Made by a program: the position numbers and the translations under genes. The notes under the pieces are model-generated. The model did no database searches, was not told the DNA's origin, and saw only the letters and a program-made list of their open reading frames with translations. From Treponema sp. (GTDB taxonomy: Bacteria; Spirochaetota; Spirochaetia; Treponematales; Treponemataceae), in NCBI GenBank assembly GCA_017651065.1, contig JAGCDP010000036.1, forward strand, positions 1-50,945: a stretch of 50,945 nucleotides of DNA, written 5' to 3'. Shown here in pieces: positions 33,346-42,516 of the stretch; positions within the stretch are counted from its first letter, which is position 1, and every line of letters begins with the position of its first letter.

Positions 33346-34098
33346 TTGAACAACAATCAATGGAAAGTTTTTTGTGAGTTTCGCAGTGCTTTTAAGCAGA
33401 AGGTTCTGGAATGGACAAACCAGATACCACAACTGAGTGATTTACAGAAAAATGCCGCTGTTAAGGCAGATACTCCCGAATATCCTTTTGAAAATGCTGT
33501 AGTTTATAATACAGACCTTGATAAAATAACTGCAGACGATGAAATTAAACTGATTGTAATAGGCGATAACCCGGGCAAGGATGAACAGCTCAATAAAAAT
33601 CAGCGTTATTTATGCGGGCAGGCCGGTAAACTTGCAGACGGATTTTTTAAAAATCATCCGGAGCTTGGAATAGACTTTCGCCGTAATGTTATTATTTTGA
33701 ATAAAACTCCTGTTCACAGCGCAAAAACCGCACAGCTTAAAACAATTATAAAAGAAGGCGGCCCCAAGGTAGAAGAACTGATTTTAACTTCGCAAAAATG
33801 GATGGCAGAGCAGACGGCAAAACTCCATCAGCAGCTTGGTAATGTAGATTTGTGGCTTGTAGGATATTCTGAACTAAAGGAAGGTCACTTTTTCTGTCCG
33901 TACCGCGACACTTTGCAAAATGTCAGCCAGAATACTCCTGCCTGGAAGAAGGTATTTGTATACCAGCACTTTTCAATGAACAGATTTTCAATAGATTTGA
34001 AGGAATTTGCTGCCAGAAATCCAGCGCTTTCCTTGAAGGAGCAGCTGGCCGTTTTGGGAACCATGCACAAAGACGAGATATTTATTTGTCAGAAGTGA
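33346..34098 (+). CDS. Uracil-DNA glycosylase superfamily protein
   Basis: A 250-residue protein with the order of UDG-fold motifs: VIGDNPGKDE (71-80) in place of GEAPGxxE, LCGQAGKLADGFF after it, NVIILNKTPV on the central strand, and HFSMNRF in place of the C-terminal HPS region. It could remove uracil from DNA or process another base; residue differences from families 4 and 5 leave this open. Translation appears to start at TTG (33346) with GGGAG six bases upstream; no in-frame ATG exists nearby. The stop overlaps convergent wecA by 17 bases. Confidence 0.65.
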   Translation: MNNNQWKVFCEFRSAFKQKVLEWTNQIPQLSDLQKNAAVKADTPEYPFENAVVYNTDLDKITADDEIKLIVIGDNPGKDEQLNKNQRYLCGQAGKLADGFFKNHPELGIDFRRNVIILNKTPVHSAKTAQLKTIIKEGGPKVEELILTSQKWMAEQTAKLHQQLGNVDLWLVGYSELKEGHFFCPYRDTLQNVSQNTPAWKKVFVYQHFSMNRFSIDLKEFAARNPALSLKEQLAVLGTMHKDEIFICQK

Positions 34099-35221
34099 TT
34101 TCGTTGAAAGAAGCTTCTTTAATGCTTGGAAGTTCTTTGCCTTCTGCAGCAGCAGCTGCTTCTGCTTCTTTTTTACGGTTGATTGCTCTGTTTGTGTAGT
34201 GAATTACGCTGAAGAAGATTATCATAAAGATAAAACCTTCCAGAAGCATTGCAGTACCCTTAAGCTTTCCAATAAAGTAGGAAAGAATTACAAGTCCGCA
34301 AAGCAATAACTGAATGAAAACAATCAGACTTAATGCCTGCTTTTTTGTGTAACCGATATTTAAAAGCTTATGGTGCAGGTGCGATTTATCAGGAGACATG
34401 ATAGGTCTTCTGTCACGGATTCGTCGCCAAATTGCAGCGATTGTATCAAAAACAGGAAAGGCTGTTAGAATTACAAGAATAAGAAATTTATTATATTCAA
34501 AAATATCACTTGATGAGTAAAGAGGAATTGTAGCAACCATAAATCCAAGGAATGTACTTCCGTCATCACCCATAAATATTTTGGCAGGCGGCCAGTTGAA
34601 GCATAAAAATCCGAATATTGCTCCTGCAAGAATAAAACAAAGACCTGCTTCCATGTTATGTGAAACTGAGTAAAGAACGCCAAGTGTAATAATTGCTGTA
34701 ATTGAAAGAGAACCGCACAAACCGTCTAAGCCGTCTATGAGGTTATATGCATTTATTACACCTGCAATCCAGCAGAAAGTAATTATATAACTTACAGGAA
34801 CAGGAAGAATCCAGCCAAAAATCTGAGTAAAACGATAGCCGTTAAAAGTGACAAGTCCTGCTGCAGCAAGCTGAACAATCAGTTTAACAAGAGCTGGAAG
34901 TGTAAGAAGGTCATCAAGAAATCCAAGCACAAAAATCATTAGAGCTGCAATTAAAACAGGAAGGCTTTTCATTCCGCTTATTGTTGTTGTGTTATGAAGG
35001 TAGAGCAGTGAAGAAATCAGGAAAGAAAAAACAATACCAACACCGCCACGTCTTGAAATATTTCCGCTGTGAAACTCTTGCCCATTGTTATAGTCAATTG
35101 TTTTGTTCTTATTGCAAATATGAATGATTATTGGCATTGAAATTAAAGAGAGGACTAGAGAAAGAATAATGTAAGGAGCCATCGCTAACATTATCAAAAA
35201 TATAACAGTTTCATAGTACAT
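34082..35221 (-). CDS. wecA: MraY/WecA-family undecaprenyl-phosphate sugar-1-phosphate transferase
   Basis: A 379-residue membrane enzyme of the polyprenyl-phosphate GlcNAc/MurNAc-1-phosphate transferase family, with about eleven membrane segments. Motifs: FHSGNISRRGGVGI, LGFLDDLLTLP, NAYNLIDGLDGL, FMGDDGSTFLGF, and the WecA-type cytoplasmic loop SHLHHKLL. It would start a surface or wall polysaccharide on undecaprenyl phosphate. ATG at 35221 chosen; a TTG at 35227 is in frame, neither with an SD. The C-terminus is charged (Lys/Glu/Ala). The 3' end overlaps the UDG-like gene. Confidence 0.85.
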   Translation of the reverse strand: MYYETVIFLIMLAMAPYIILSLVLSLISMPIIIHICNKNKTIDYNNGQEFHSGNISRRGGVGIVFSFLISSLLYLHNTTTISGMKSLPVLIAALMIFVLGFLDDLLTLPALVKLIVQLAAAGLVTFNGYRFTQIFGWILPVPVSYIITFCWIAGVINAYNLIDGLDGLCGSLSITAIITLGVLYSVSHNMEAGLCFILAGAIFGFLCFNWPPAKIFMGDDGSTFLGFMVATIPLYSSSDIFEYNKFLILVILTAFPVFDTIAAIWRRIRDRRPIMSPDKSHLHHKLLNIGYTKKQALSLIVFIQLLLCGLVILSYFIGKLKGTAMLLEGFIFMIIFFSVIHYTNRAINRKKEAEAAAAAEGKELPSIKEASFNEITSDK

Positions 35222-35235
35222 TAACAAGATAATAA

Positions 35236-35263
35236 TGACTTTTTTTAGAAAAGCATGTATATT
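35236..35263 (+). promoter_or_regulatory. Possible leaderless promoter for the Rsm22-like gene
   Basis: TATATT at 35258-35263 with TGACTT 16 bases upstream; ATG codons stand at 35269 and 35272 (five and eight bases after the box), and there is no SD. Confidence 0.35.
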
Positions 35264-35271
35264 GGCAGATG

Positions 35272-36471
35272 ATGAGCAGAAAAATTAGTTCCCTGTTTGA
35301 TTTGTCGAAGATTCCCGCAGATGCAGTAAAAATAATAGAAGATTTTGATCAGATTGTTCAGGGAATAAAACCTTTGAACAGCCGGCAGCTGCAGCAATTA
35401 CCAGAAAATATTCGTTCTCTTTCTCATTCAATGACAGATGACAGAGCTTCGCGCAGACTTGGTTATATGAATGAAAATACTCAGTTAAGTGCTTATGTCC
35501 GTTATTTTACCTGGTGGAATCTTGTCCGCCTTTCAAGGCTTTTCTCTAATTTACCGCAGGTTTCCTTTCCGCAAAGTGATTGTGTTTGTCTTGATCTTGG
35601 AAGCGGTCCTCTTACTGTTGTAACTGCACTTTTTCTGGCTCGTCCTGAACTTAGAGAAAAGAACCTTACCTGGTATTGTCTTGATATTTCTGCTGCCAGT
35701 ATGTCTTTTGGTGAAGATATTTTTCTTTCTGTTTGTGCAAAGCTGAATATGGCTCCCTGGAAAATTATTCGTGTAAAGGGTAGCTTTGGTGAAGCAATAA
35801 AACAAAAGGCAGATTTTATTACCTGTGCAAATATGTTCAATGAGCTTGATCAGGCAAACGATATGCCTCCAGAATTTAAGGTAAAGAAATATTATGAACA
35901 GCTGATAAGATATTCGGCAGAGGGAGCTCGTTTTCTTCTGATTGAACCCGGAGTTCCAAAAGCAGCCAGAACACTTGCTCTTTTGCGTGAAAGATTTATA
36001 AAAGATGACTGCAACATAGCGGCCCCATGCCCTCATTCAAAGGAATGCCCTATGAGCGGCTTTAAGGCTTATACAGGCAGTAAAAATAAATGGTGCAATT
36101 TTGCTTTTGAAACAACTGGCGCTCCTCAAAACTTACTTAAACTTTCACAAAGAGCAAAGCTTTCAAAGGAAAGGGCAACACTGTCATTTATTTCTGTGCT
36201 TAGACAAGCTCAGCAACCACATGAAGTTGAAGGGCAGCAGCCACAAATCCGCATAACATCCGACGAACTTAAGCTTCCAAATTATATGAGCGGTTTTTAT
36301 GCCTGCACAGAACACGGGCTTGCTCTTGTTGAACTTCCGAGCAGTAATAATACTCGTCTTCCAAAGCCACCGTTCCGTCCATGCTCAGGCGATTTAATCG
36401 AAGTTAAAAAAATAACGCCGGACTCTCTTCCAAAGGACGAAAAATCCGGCGCAGTTATAATTAAACTGTAA
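35272..36471 (+). CDS. Rsm22-like SAM-dependent methyltransferase
   Basis: A 399-residue protein related to the mitochondrial small-subunit factor Rsm22/METTL17. The Rossmann SAM site is VCLDLGSGPLTVV, with CLDISAASM and the NMFNELD segment. A cysteine set, APCPHSKECP followed by KWCNF, matches the family's Fe-S binding positions. The C-terminal part includes a low-complexity Gln-rich insert (RQAQQPHEVEGQQPQ). Likely acts on the small ribosomal subunit. ATG at 35269 is immediately in front and in frame. It starts at its predicted promoter start without SD. Confidence 0.75.
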   Translation: MSRKISSLFDLSKIPADAVKIIEDFDQIVQGIKPLNSRQLQQLPENIRSLSHSMTDDRASRRLGYMNENTQLSAYVRYFTWWNLVRLSRLFSNLPQVSFPQSDCVCLDLGSGPLTVVTALFLARPELREKNLTWYCLDISAASMSFGEDIFLSVCAKLNMAPWKIIRVKGSFGEAIKQKADFITCANMFNELDQANDMPPEFKVKKYYEQLIRYSAEGARFLLIEPGVPKAARTLALLRERFIKDDCNIAAPCPHSKECPMSGFKAYTGSKNKWCNFAFETTGAPQNLLKLSQRAKLSKERATLSFISVLRQAQQPHEVEGQQPQIRITSDELKLPNYMSGFYACTEHGLALVELPSSNNTRLPKPPFRPCSGDLIEVKKITPDSLPKDEKSGAVIIKL

Positions 36472-36485
36472 AATGTCCAGGCAAT

Positions 36486-36893
36486 TTATTTGCTTGATAC
36501 AGCTCCTGCAACTGCAAGAACAATACCAACAACTACCATATAGAATCCAAACATGGCACGTTTAAGCAACTGTTTTCCAATAGCTTTATAAATACCGCCG
36601 TTTGTTGTAAATCCTATAACAAGAATAATTGCACCTGCAAGAGATACAATCGCAAAAATCAATTTAAGACCTTTGAGCTGAGGGACAAAGCATGCAATGA
36701 TTCCTAGAATTGCACCTGCAAAAATCAAAATAGAACCAACTGCTACAAAGCCTCCTTCTTTTGCATTTCTGATAAAATCAAAACCATTAGCAGAAGTGCC
36801 AAAAAGTCCTTTAATCATAGGACAGCAGAAACCAATTGCTACTAAAAGCACACCAATTAAGTAGATAAGAGGTAAAGAACTCTTTTTTCCCAT
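36486..36893 (-). CDS. Small four-segment membrane protein, unknown
   Basis: A 135-residue hydrophobic protein with four clear membrane segments (about 9-27, 48-68, 76-96, 110-132) joined by short loops, one of which has the sequence TSANGFDFIRNAKEGG. No family recognised and no charged residues inside the membrane that would suggest a transporter. An SD-like GGAGT lies before the ATG. It is convergent with the Rsm22-like gene and divergent from deoC. Confidence 0.65.
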   Translation of the reverse strand: MGKKSSLPLIYLIGVLLVAIGFCCPMIKGLFGTSANGFDFIRNAKEGGFVAVGSILIFAGAILGIIACFVPQLKGLKLIFAIVSLAGAIILVIGFTTNGGIYKAIGKQLLKRAMFGFYMVVVGIVLAVAGAVSSK

Positions 36894-36992
36894 AATAATA
36901 CTCCTTGTATAATATTATTTCGTACTTTTAATTATATCACGACTTCAAAGAAAAAGGTAGAAAAAAAATAAATGTCATTGTATTATAAAACT

Positions 36993-37730
36993 ATGACTAA
37001 ACAAGAAATCGCTTCATATATTGACCATACTCTTTTGACACCTGAGGCAGGGGTAAAGCAGATTCAGCAGTTGTGTACAGAAGCTGTAACTTACAAGTTT
37101 GCCTCTGTATGTATTAATCCTTGTTATGTTCCTTATGCTGCAACAACCCTGGCTGGAACAGGTGTAAAGGTGTGTACAGTAATAGGTTTTCCTTTTGGAA
37201 CTTCTTCTTCGGAGGTAAAGGCCTTTGAAGCCTGTGATGCAATTAAAAACGGTGCAGAAGAAATAGATATGGTAATAAATGTGGGTGCCGCAATTGACGG
37301 ACGCATTTCTTTAGTCGGAAGCGATATTGCAATTGTAGTAAAAGCTGTTCGTGAACTTGATTCGCAGCTTGGCAAAAAGACAGTCATCAAAGTTATTATG
37401 GAAACCTGTTTCCTTGATGAAGAAACATTACGCATGTGCTGTCTTTGTGCAAAAAAAGCCGGTGCCGATTTTGTAAAGACATCAACCGGTTTTGCAAATC
37501 CAAAAGGACTCGAAGGTCAGCAGCTTCCTAACGGAGCAAATCCTTTCCATGTAAAAATTATGCGTGAGGCAGTTGGAACAGACATGGGAGTAAAAGCTTC
37601 TGGTGGAATACGCAATGCTAAAACTGTAATAGAAATGCTCGAAGCCGGTGCAAATAGAATTGGAACATCAAGCGGTGTACGCATTGTAGAAAACTGGGAC
37701 GAAAACGAAGTTATACGCTTTCCCAAATAA
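36993..37730 (+). CDS. deoC: Deoxyribose-phosphate aldolase
   Basis: Splits 2-deoxyribose 5-phosphate into acetaldehyde and glyceraldehyde 3-phosphate in deoxynucleoside breakdown. TIM barrel of about 245 residues with the family start ASYIDHTLLTPEA, the Schiff-base Lys in FVKTSTGF, and the phosphate site GVKASGGIR. The start at 36993 agrees with the family and lies six bases after TATTAT (36981-36986). An in-frame ATG at 36972 has only a weak AAGG far upstream. The stop overlaps the convergent MBL gene by 20 bases. Confidence 0.92.
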   Translation: MTKQEIASYIDHTLLTPEAGVKQIQQLCTEAVTYKFASVCINPCYVPYAATTLAGTGVKVCTVIGFPFGTSSSEVKAFEACDAIKNGAEEIDMVINVGAAIDGRISLVGSDIAIVVKAVRELDSQLGKKTVIKVIMETCFLDEETLRMCCLCAKKAGADFVKTSTGFANPKGLEGQQLPNGANPFHVKIMREAVGTDMGVKASGGIRNAKTVIEMLEAGANRIGTSSGVRIVENWDENEVIRFPK

Positions 37731-38658
37731 CAGCATTCTCAACAACCTTCATCTTAATCATTTTCTTTTCTCTTAATGCCGAAAGGTGCGAGCGTATTGT
37801 TGCGCTTACAAGATTGTACTGGCCAAGGCCCATAGAAATATTGTGCTGGCGTGCAACTTCCTGAATAAGCTTTTCTGTAGAAAGCGGACCTTTTTTAAGC
37901 GCATTCAGAATTGACTGTCTTGTAGAATAAATTGCAATTGTGCAAAGTTCGGCAGTTTCATTCAAATCATCCTTTATGAATTTTCCGTGAGAAGGAATAC
38001 ACCAGATAAGATTTTTTATACCGCAGATTTTTGTAAGAGTTTCGGCACACTTGTCAGGCTGAACCATAAATTGAATCCAGTATTTACCAAGTTCGGCGCG
38101 GTTAGAAATTGCGTCTCCTGCAAAAAGAATTTTCTGACCATTTGCTGCTGTTATTAAAACTCCGGTGTCTCCAAAGTAATGGCCCGGAAGCTCCATAAAG
38201 TTCATTTTGTAAGTACGGCCGTCCGGAGCACCAATACGGATTGTCTTAGAAAAATCAATGAGTTTTGTGTGTTCAACAAGGGCAGGCATATAAAGACTGT
38301 TATGAAATTCCTTTGGAGAAAAACCGCCCCACAAAACGCAGCTTTGTATAAACGGATTTTCAAGAATGCCTCGTTCTGCAGCCGAAAGATATATTTCACA
38401 GCCGGTCTTTTTCTGAATAAGCGCATCTGCTCCGGTGTGGTCTGCATGTGCATGAGTATTAATGATTGCCTTGATTTTGTATTCCGGAAAATTTTTTTGC
38501 AGGACTTCAAACATCTGTAAGCCCTGGTCCTCTGTACGTCCTGTATCTATGAGGTAGATTTCTGACTTTTTTGAATCTGTAATGACACCGACATTAGTTA
38601 CTCCGGGAATAACGAATACTCCCGGAATAAGCTCTGTCATATCTTTTGCTTCCGGCAT
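37711..38658 (-). CDS. MBL-fold metallo-hydrolase
   Basis: A 315-residue zinc hydrolase. The metal motif NTHAHADHTG (HxHxDH) is near residue 77, PGHYFGDTG and FAGDAIS supply later ligands, and IPSHGKF the last. The C-terminal 85 residues look like a winged-helix segment (LNALKKGPLSTEKLIQEVAR) that may bind nucleic acid or a partner. That tail resembles the LACTB2-like hydrolases. It begins five bases after the stop of greA on the same strand, so it is probably transcribed with it. Substrate unknown. Confidence 0.8.
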   Translation of the reverse strand: MPEAKDMTELIPGVFVIPGVTNVGVITDSKKSEIYLIDTGRTEDQGLQMFEVLQKNFPEYKIKAIINTHAHADHTGADALIQKKTGCEIYLSAAERGILENPFIQSCVLWGGFSPKEFHNSLYMPALVEHTKLIDFSKTIRIGAPDGRTYKMNFMELPGHYFGDTGVLITAANGQKILFAGDAISNRAELGKYWIQFMVQPDKCAETLTKICGIKNLIWCIPSHGKFIKDDLNETAELCTIAIYSTRQSILNALKKGPLSTEKLIQEVARQHNISMGLGQYNLVSATIRSHLSALREKKMIKMKVVENAVIWESV

Positions 38659-38663
38659 GTGCC

Positions 38664-41378
38664 CTAGATTTTTGCCTTCTGAATATCTTTTACAATGTAA
38701 ACATATTCATGCTCGTTGATTTCGAAGTTAACTTCTTCGCCAACCTTCTTGTCCATAATTGCGTTTCCGAATGGAGACATGTAAGAAATAATGTTGTTGT
38801 CCGGATCCGATTCCCATGGTCCAAGAATTGTGTATGTTTCATCGGCATTTGATTCTTTGTTTGTGAGTGTAACGACTGTAGCAAAAGAAACAACTGCTGT
38901 TGTACTTGTAGTTGGATCGAATACAGTTGCGCGGTTGAGCTCTTCCTGAAGCTTTGAAAGAGAAAGGTTGAGCATGTGCTGCTTTTCTTTTGCAGATTTG
39001 TATTCTGCGTTTTCCTTCAAGTCTCCCTTTTCGCGGGCTTCTGCAATATCCTTTGCATTCTGAGGAATTTCTATGTTCATTATGCGGTCTGCTTCTGCCT
39101 TCTTTTCTTCGAGCATCTTTGCAGTAACAAGCATACCCTTTGGTTGTGCAGTCTTTTCTTCAGATACACGGAACTTGAAGTCTGGATATTTTTCAAGAAT
39201 CTTACTTCGTGTCTGAGCCTTGTAGTTAGGATCAATGTCTGCAATATCGTCAATGAGTGTGTAGAGCTTTTTAACTGTATCTTCATCTTTTTCTGCAAGA
39301 TATTTGAACAGAGAAGAATCGTCGAACAAAAGGGCCGAAGCATTTTTGTTGATTTTCTTGTTTTCTGTTGTATTTACGTGGTTGTTTATTTCACGGAATG
39401 TAAGCTCAATGATGTTGATAAGTGTAATAAGCTGCTTTTCGTAAGAAACACCGGCATTCTTGTACCAGTCTTTTTCCTGACAGTTTTTGAAAAGATAAAT
39501 AACAGTTTCGCGGAAATCTTTTGACTGTTCAAATGCTGTACGAACAAGCTTCTGAACGTCTGATTCAAAGCCGCCCTTAATAAGTTCATTAAGAAGTTTT
39601 TCATCAAGAACTGTAGGGAAGAGCTTAACAAACTGAACGTTCCAGTCTGGGAGCATCTTTATGCATTCAAGGAATTCATCCTTAAGGTTTACGCTCTTTG
39701 AATCTTTAAGAAGTTCATAAGCTTCTCTTGGAGTAGGGTCAATGAGTCTGTTGTAAATATCTGCAAATGTTTCTTTTACAGGGAACAGGAACTGGCGGTC
39801 AATTCCGCTTATTTTTCTTACGATAAGGTAAGATGCAAGTACCTGTTCATCAACCTTTTTAATATTCTTAAGGTAACCTGTGAAGTATGAATACATTTCA
39901 GAGAACAAGTCGCTTGAATTATCTGTAATGTCGCTGTTGAAGAACTTCATCAAGATTTCAATACGTGCAAAGAACTGTTTCTGTGCCTTGAACTCGTTAG
40001 AAAGTTTTTCTTCAGGACTGATTTCGTGTTCGCGTACGATAAACTGATTGATGTCGTTTGGATTTACACCGAATTCTGCATCTGAATCAAGAATCTTCTT
40101 AGCAGTAGTGTTCCAGGAAGTCCATTCACCAGTTGTGAGGATTGCAGGAACAAGCTCTGCCTTGATTCTCTTGAAGTCGCAGCTGTTGTTAAAGCTCTGG
40201 ATGATTGTCTTGAGTGCCCATTTCTTTTCATCCTTAACCTTCTTTGCAAGTTCATCCTTCTTCATTGTTGCTTTAAGAACCCAGATGTGATCCTTTGAAA
40301 GAGGCTTGAGTGCAGAAACTGCCATTTTAAGAGACATTTCGCGGATTCCGCCAGTTTTACCAAAGTTGATTGTAAGCATATCCTTTTCGAGCTTGCGGAT
40401 AATACCAACACCCCAGTTGCGGTGGAATACAAAGCTTCCCTTATCAAAAGCAATGTGTTTTTCAAAGTCGTTGATAGCTTCAAAAACGTTACGGTAGCTC
40501 TGTGTAAGGTTAGATGATTTAATGTAGTCTTCAAGATGACTGTGAGAAGCGTATTTGCCTCTGTAGCAGTCTGTGATTTCTTTACGTGCCCAGGTGTCTT
40601 TTGGTTCAACTTCAAGGTTCTGCTTAAGAATCTGGATTGCTGTATCCCAGTATGATGCGTTAGACGAAGCATTTTCCTTGTACCAGTTGTAAAGCTCCTG
40701 CATAAGAGTTGTTGTTTTTAATTCGCCAAAGGCCTTTGCAATTTTTCTGCGCAAAAGCTGGAAGAATTCAATTTCCTGAGGGATTTTTGAAACAAGAATA
40801 GACCATACTTCCTTGCAGGAATTGTAGTTATTGATGTTTATATAGCGCAAAATGGCTTTTTTGTAGTATTCAAGAGAAAGTTTTTCATCTGAATCGGCAA
40901 AATGTTCAGCAAGGAGCTTTGCAATATCTGCTTCCTGGAAATCAATCTTTACAATCTGAGTGTAAAGGTCCCAGGCTTTGTCGTTGCCTTCTGCCATGTA
41001 AGTGTCGGCAAGAGTACGGAGTGCAAACTTGTTGTTAGGATCATCGTCAAGAATGCTTTCACAAAGGCTTGTTACAATTGCTTCCTTGTGGTTTTTCTGG
41101 AAAATATCTACAAGAGTTTCCAGGGAGTTATTGTCAATTATTCCTTTCTGCAGAGAGAAAATGCCCGAAAGATAAAGAGCAATGATACTGTCCTTTGAAT
41201 TAGAAAGATGTTCCTCACAAAGATTGAGAATATCATCTACACAGTTTTCGTTTCTTGCTTTTTCAACGATATCTGTAAGTTCTTTAAGATTACTCTGTGT
41301 GTAATTGCTGATAGTTGCTCTTGTCCAAGTCTCTTCCTTGAGCATATCCTGTACGCTCTGAACTAAATTTTCTGCCAT
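38664..41378 (-). CDS. greA: GreA transcription elongation factor with large N-terminal helical and Tudor-like regions
   Basis: A 904-residue protein, against about 158 for ordinary GreA. Residues 749-904 are complete GreA: the coiled-coil tip DLKENAEY (788-795) that enters the RNA polymerase secondary channel, and the C-terminal FKBP-like domain (SYMSPFGNAIMDKKVGEEV). Residues 1-300 are TPR-like helices. Residues 311-360 (FDKGSFVFHRNWGVGIIRKL, LTINFGKTGGIREMSLK) look like a Tudor/CarD-type fold used by other proteins to hold RNA polymerase. The middle is helical. The same large GreA is known in Treponema pallidum. It follows the TPR gene by about 35 bases, with a GGCC hairpin between. Confidence 0.88.
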   Translation of the reverse strand: MAENLVQSVQDMLKEETWTRATISNYTQSNLKELTDIVEKARNENCVDDILNLCEEHLSNSKDSIIALYLSGIFSLQKGIIDNNSLETLVDIFQKNHKEAIVTSLCESILDDDPNNKFALRTLADTYMAEGNDKAWDLYTQIVKIDFQEADIAKLLAEHFADSDEKLSLEYYKKAILRYININNYNSCKEVWSILVSKIPQEIEFFQLLRRKIAKAFGELKTTTLMQELYNWYKENASSNASYWDTAIQILKQNLEVEPKDTWARKEITDCYRGKYASHSHLEDYIKSSNLTQSYRNVFEAINDFEKHIAFDKGSFVFHRNWGVGIIRKLEKDMLTINFGKTGGIREMSLKMAVSALKPLSKDHIWVLKATMKKDELAKKVKDEKKWALKTIIQSFNNSCDFKRIKAELVPAILTTGEWTSWNTTAKKILDSDAEFGVNPNDINQFIVREHEISPEEKLSNEFKAQKQFFARIEILMKFFNSDITDNSSDLFSEMYSYFTGYLKNIKKVDEQVLASYLIVRKISGIDRQFLFPVKETFADIYNRLIDPTPREAYELLKDSKSVNLKDEFLECIKMLPDWNVQFVKLFPTVLDEKLLNELIKGGFESDVQKLVRTAFEQSKDFRETVIYLFKNCQEKDWYKNAGVSYEKQLITLINIIELTFREINNHVNTTENKKINKNASALLFDDSSLFKYLAEKDEDTVKKLYTLIDDIADIDPNYKAQTRSKILEKYPDFKFRVSEEKTAQPKGMLVTAKMLEEKKAEADRIMNIEIPQNAKDIAEAREKGDLKENAEYKSAKEKQHMLNLSLSKLQEELNRATVFDPTTSTTAVVSFATVVTLTNKESNADETYTILGPWESDPDNNIISYMSPFGNAIMDKKVGEEVNFEINEHEYVYIVKDIQKAKI

Positions 41379-41413
41379 CTTATAACTCCTGAATCAGGCC
41401 GGGGGCCTTTAAT

Positions 41414-42346
41414 TTACTTAATATACGCCTCGTAAATAGACGAATCCAAAATTTTTATCTTTAACAAAACTTCATTGACCTGCGCGGCATTTTCATGTGT
41501 AAGCACATAGTGGTCAATCAGCCAGAAATAATCATTCAGCAGGCCTGGTACAAGCATATCTGTGTTGCAGGACGGGTCCTTGAACTCGTTTTCCTTTGCA
41601 TAGATTTCCTGTTTAAGTCTTCCTACTTCCTGTGAATTAAGCTCTCTCTTTATATTAAAAATGCCGCACAAAACTCCGTAAACAGGAATCCACTGTTTGA
41701 ACGAACGACCGGTGTGGCCTTTTTGTACCGTTTTATCAATAAGACACTTGATAAGCTCTGAATCAAGAAAATCAATGTCTATCTGGTCTGCATCAAGGAA
41801 AAAAGCTTCCCTGAAAAACAGTTTACCGTATCTGTCTTCACCACAAAGTGAATAGCAGTCGGCCAGTTCTGCAAGAATAGATGCGTTTTTAGGGCAAAGG
41901 TTATTTGCTTCTGCCAGACATGTTCTTGCATTTTCAAAATCACCAAGCTTTTTGTAGCAGATTCCCGCATTTTTGTAGACTTCTGCACGGTGAAGCTGGT
42001 CTTTTTCATCCATCTGTCCGATGTAAAACTCTAGTGCCGAAGAAAAATATCCTTTTTGAACAGAAAATCTTGCCGGTTCGTAAACGAACTTTTCTCTGGA
42101 AAGGAATTCTGTAAGCGATTTCCATTCTGCAAGAAGTCTCTGGCCTTTTTCATAAGGATTTGAGATCATTTTGAGCCTTTCAATGCTTTCGCTCCAGAAG
42201 GCACGGCAGCGGTCTGTGTAGCCCATCTCTTCGCAACCAAGCTCATGCTCGTACAATTTGCTCAAACGCAACTGTGCATTTGCAAGATCTGCTTTTTCAA
42301 GGTAGAGAAGTACTTCTTTTAAACCTTCCTCTGTCTCAATTTCCAT
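41414..42346 (-). CDS. TPR protein upstream of greA
   Basis: A 310-residue soluble protein with no signal. A TPR-like repeat lies at about 100-185 (ALEFYIGQMDEKDQLHRAEV, KNAGICYKKLGDFENARTCL, ILAELADCYSLCGEDRYGKL), and the C-terminal half is helical. Its gene is transcribed ahead of giant greA from a good promoter at 42425-42453, and the GreA N-terminus is itself TPR-like. A role in the same transcription complex is plausible but only by context. Confidence 0.7.
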   Translation of the reverse strand: MEIETEEGLKEVLLYLEKADLANAQLRLSKLYEHELGCEEMGYTDRCRAFWSESIERLKMISNPYEKGQRLLAEWKSLTEFLSREKFVYEPARFSVQKGYFSSALEFYIGQMDEKDQLHRAEVYKNAGICYKKLGDFENARTCLAEANNLCPKNASILAELADCYSLCGEDRYGKLFFREAFFLDADQIDIDFLDSELIKCLIDKTVQKGHTGRSFKQWIPVYGVLCGIFNIKRELNSQEVGRLKQEIYAKENEFKDPSCNTDMLVPGLLNDYFWLIDHYVLTHENAAQVNEVLLKIKILDSSIYEAYIK

Positions 42347-42424
42347 AGCACTTTATTTAAATATATAGGAGTTTGTGATTTTAATCAATAAAGATTATGC
42401 GAATTTAGAAAAAATGGAACAAAA

Positions 42425-42453
42425 TATATACACCTAAAAAAACAATATGTCAA
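42425..42453 (-). promoter_or_regulatory. Promoter of the TPR-greA operon
   Basis: On the minus strand TTGACA (42448-42453) and TATATA (42425-42430) are 17 bases apart, leaving a leader of about 70 bases with AGGAG-like sequence far from the start. An A/T hairpin (CCTAAAAAA/TTTTTTAGG, 42433-42468) overlaps it. Confidence 0.7.
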
Positions 42454-42480
42454 GCATTATTTTTTAGGATTTTTTTCTTA

Positions 42481-42509
42481 TTGTAAAATACACAAAATAC
42501 TACTATAAT
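42481..42509 (+). promoter_or_regulatory. Promoter with leaderless geometry for rpe
   Basis: TTGTAA (42481-42486) and TATAAT (42504-42509) are 17 bases apart. The rpe ATG is at 42517, eight bases after the last base of the -10 box, so transcription should start on or beside the A of ATG. No SD is present. Confidence 0.7.
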
Positions 42510-42516
42510 ATTTACA

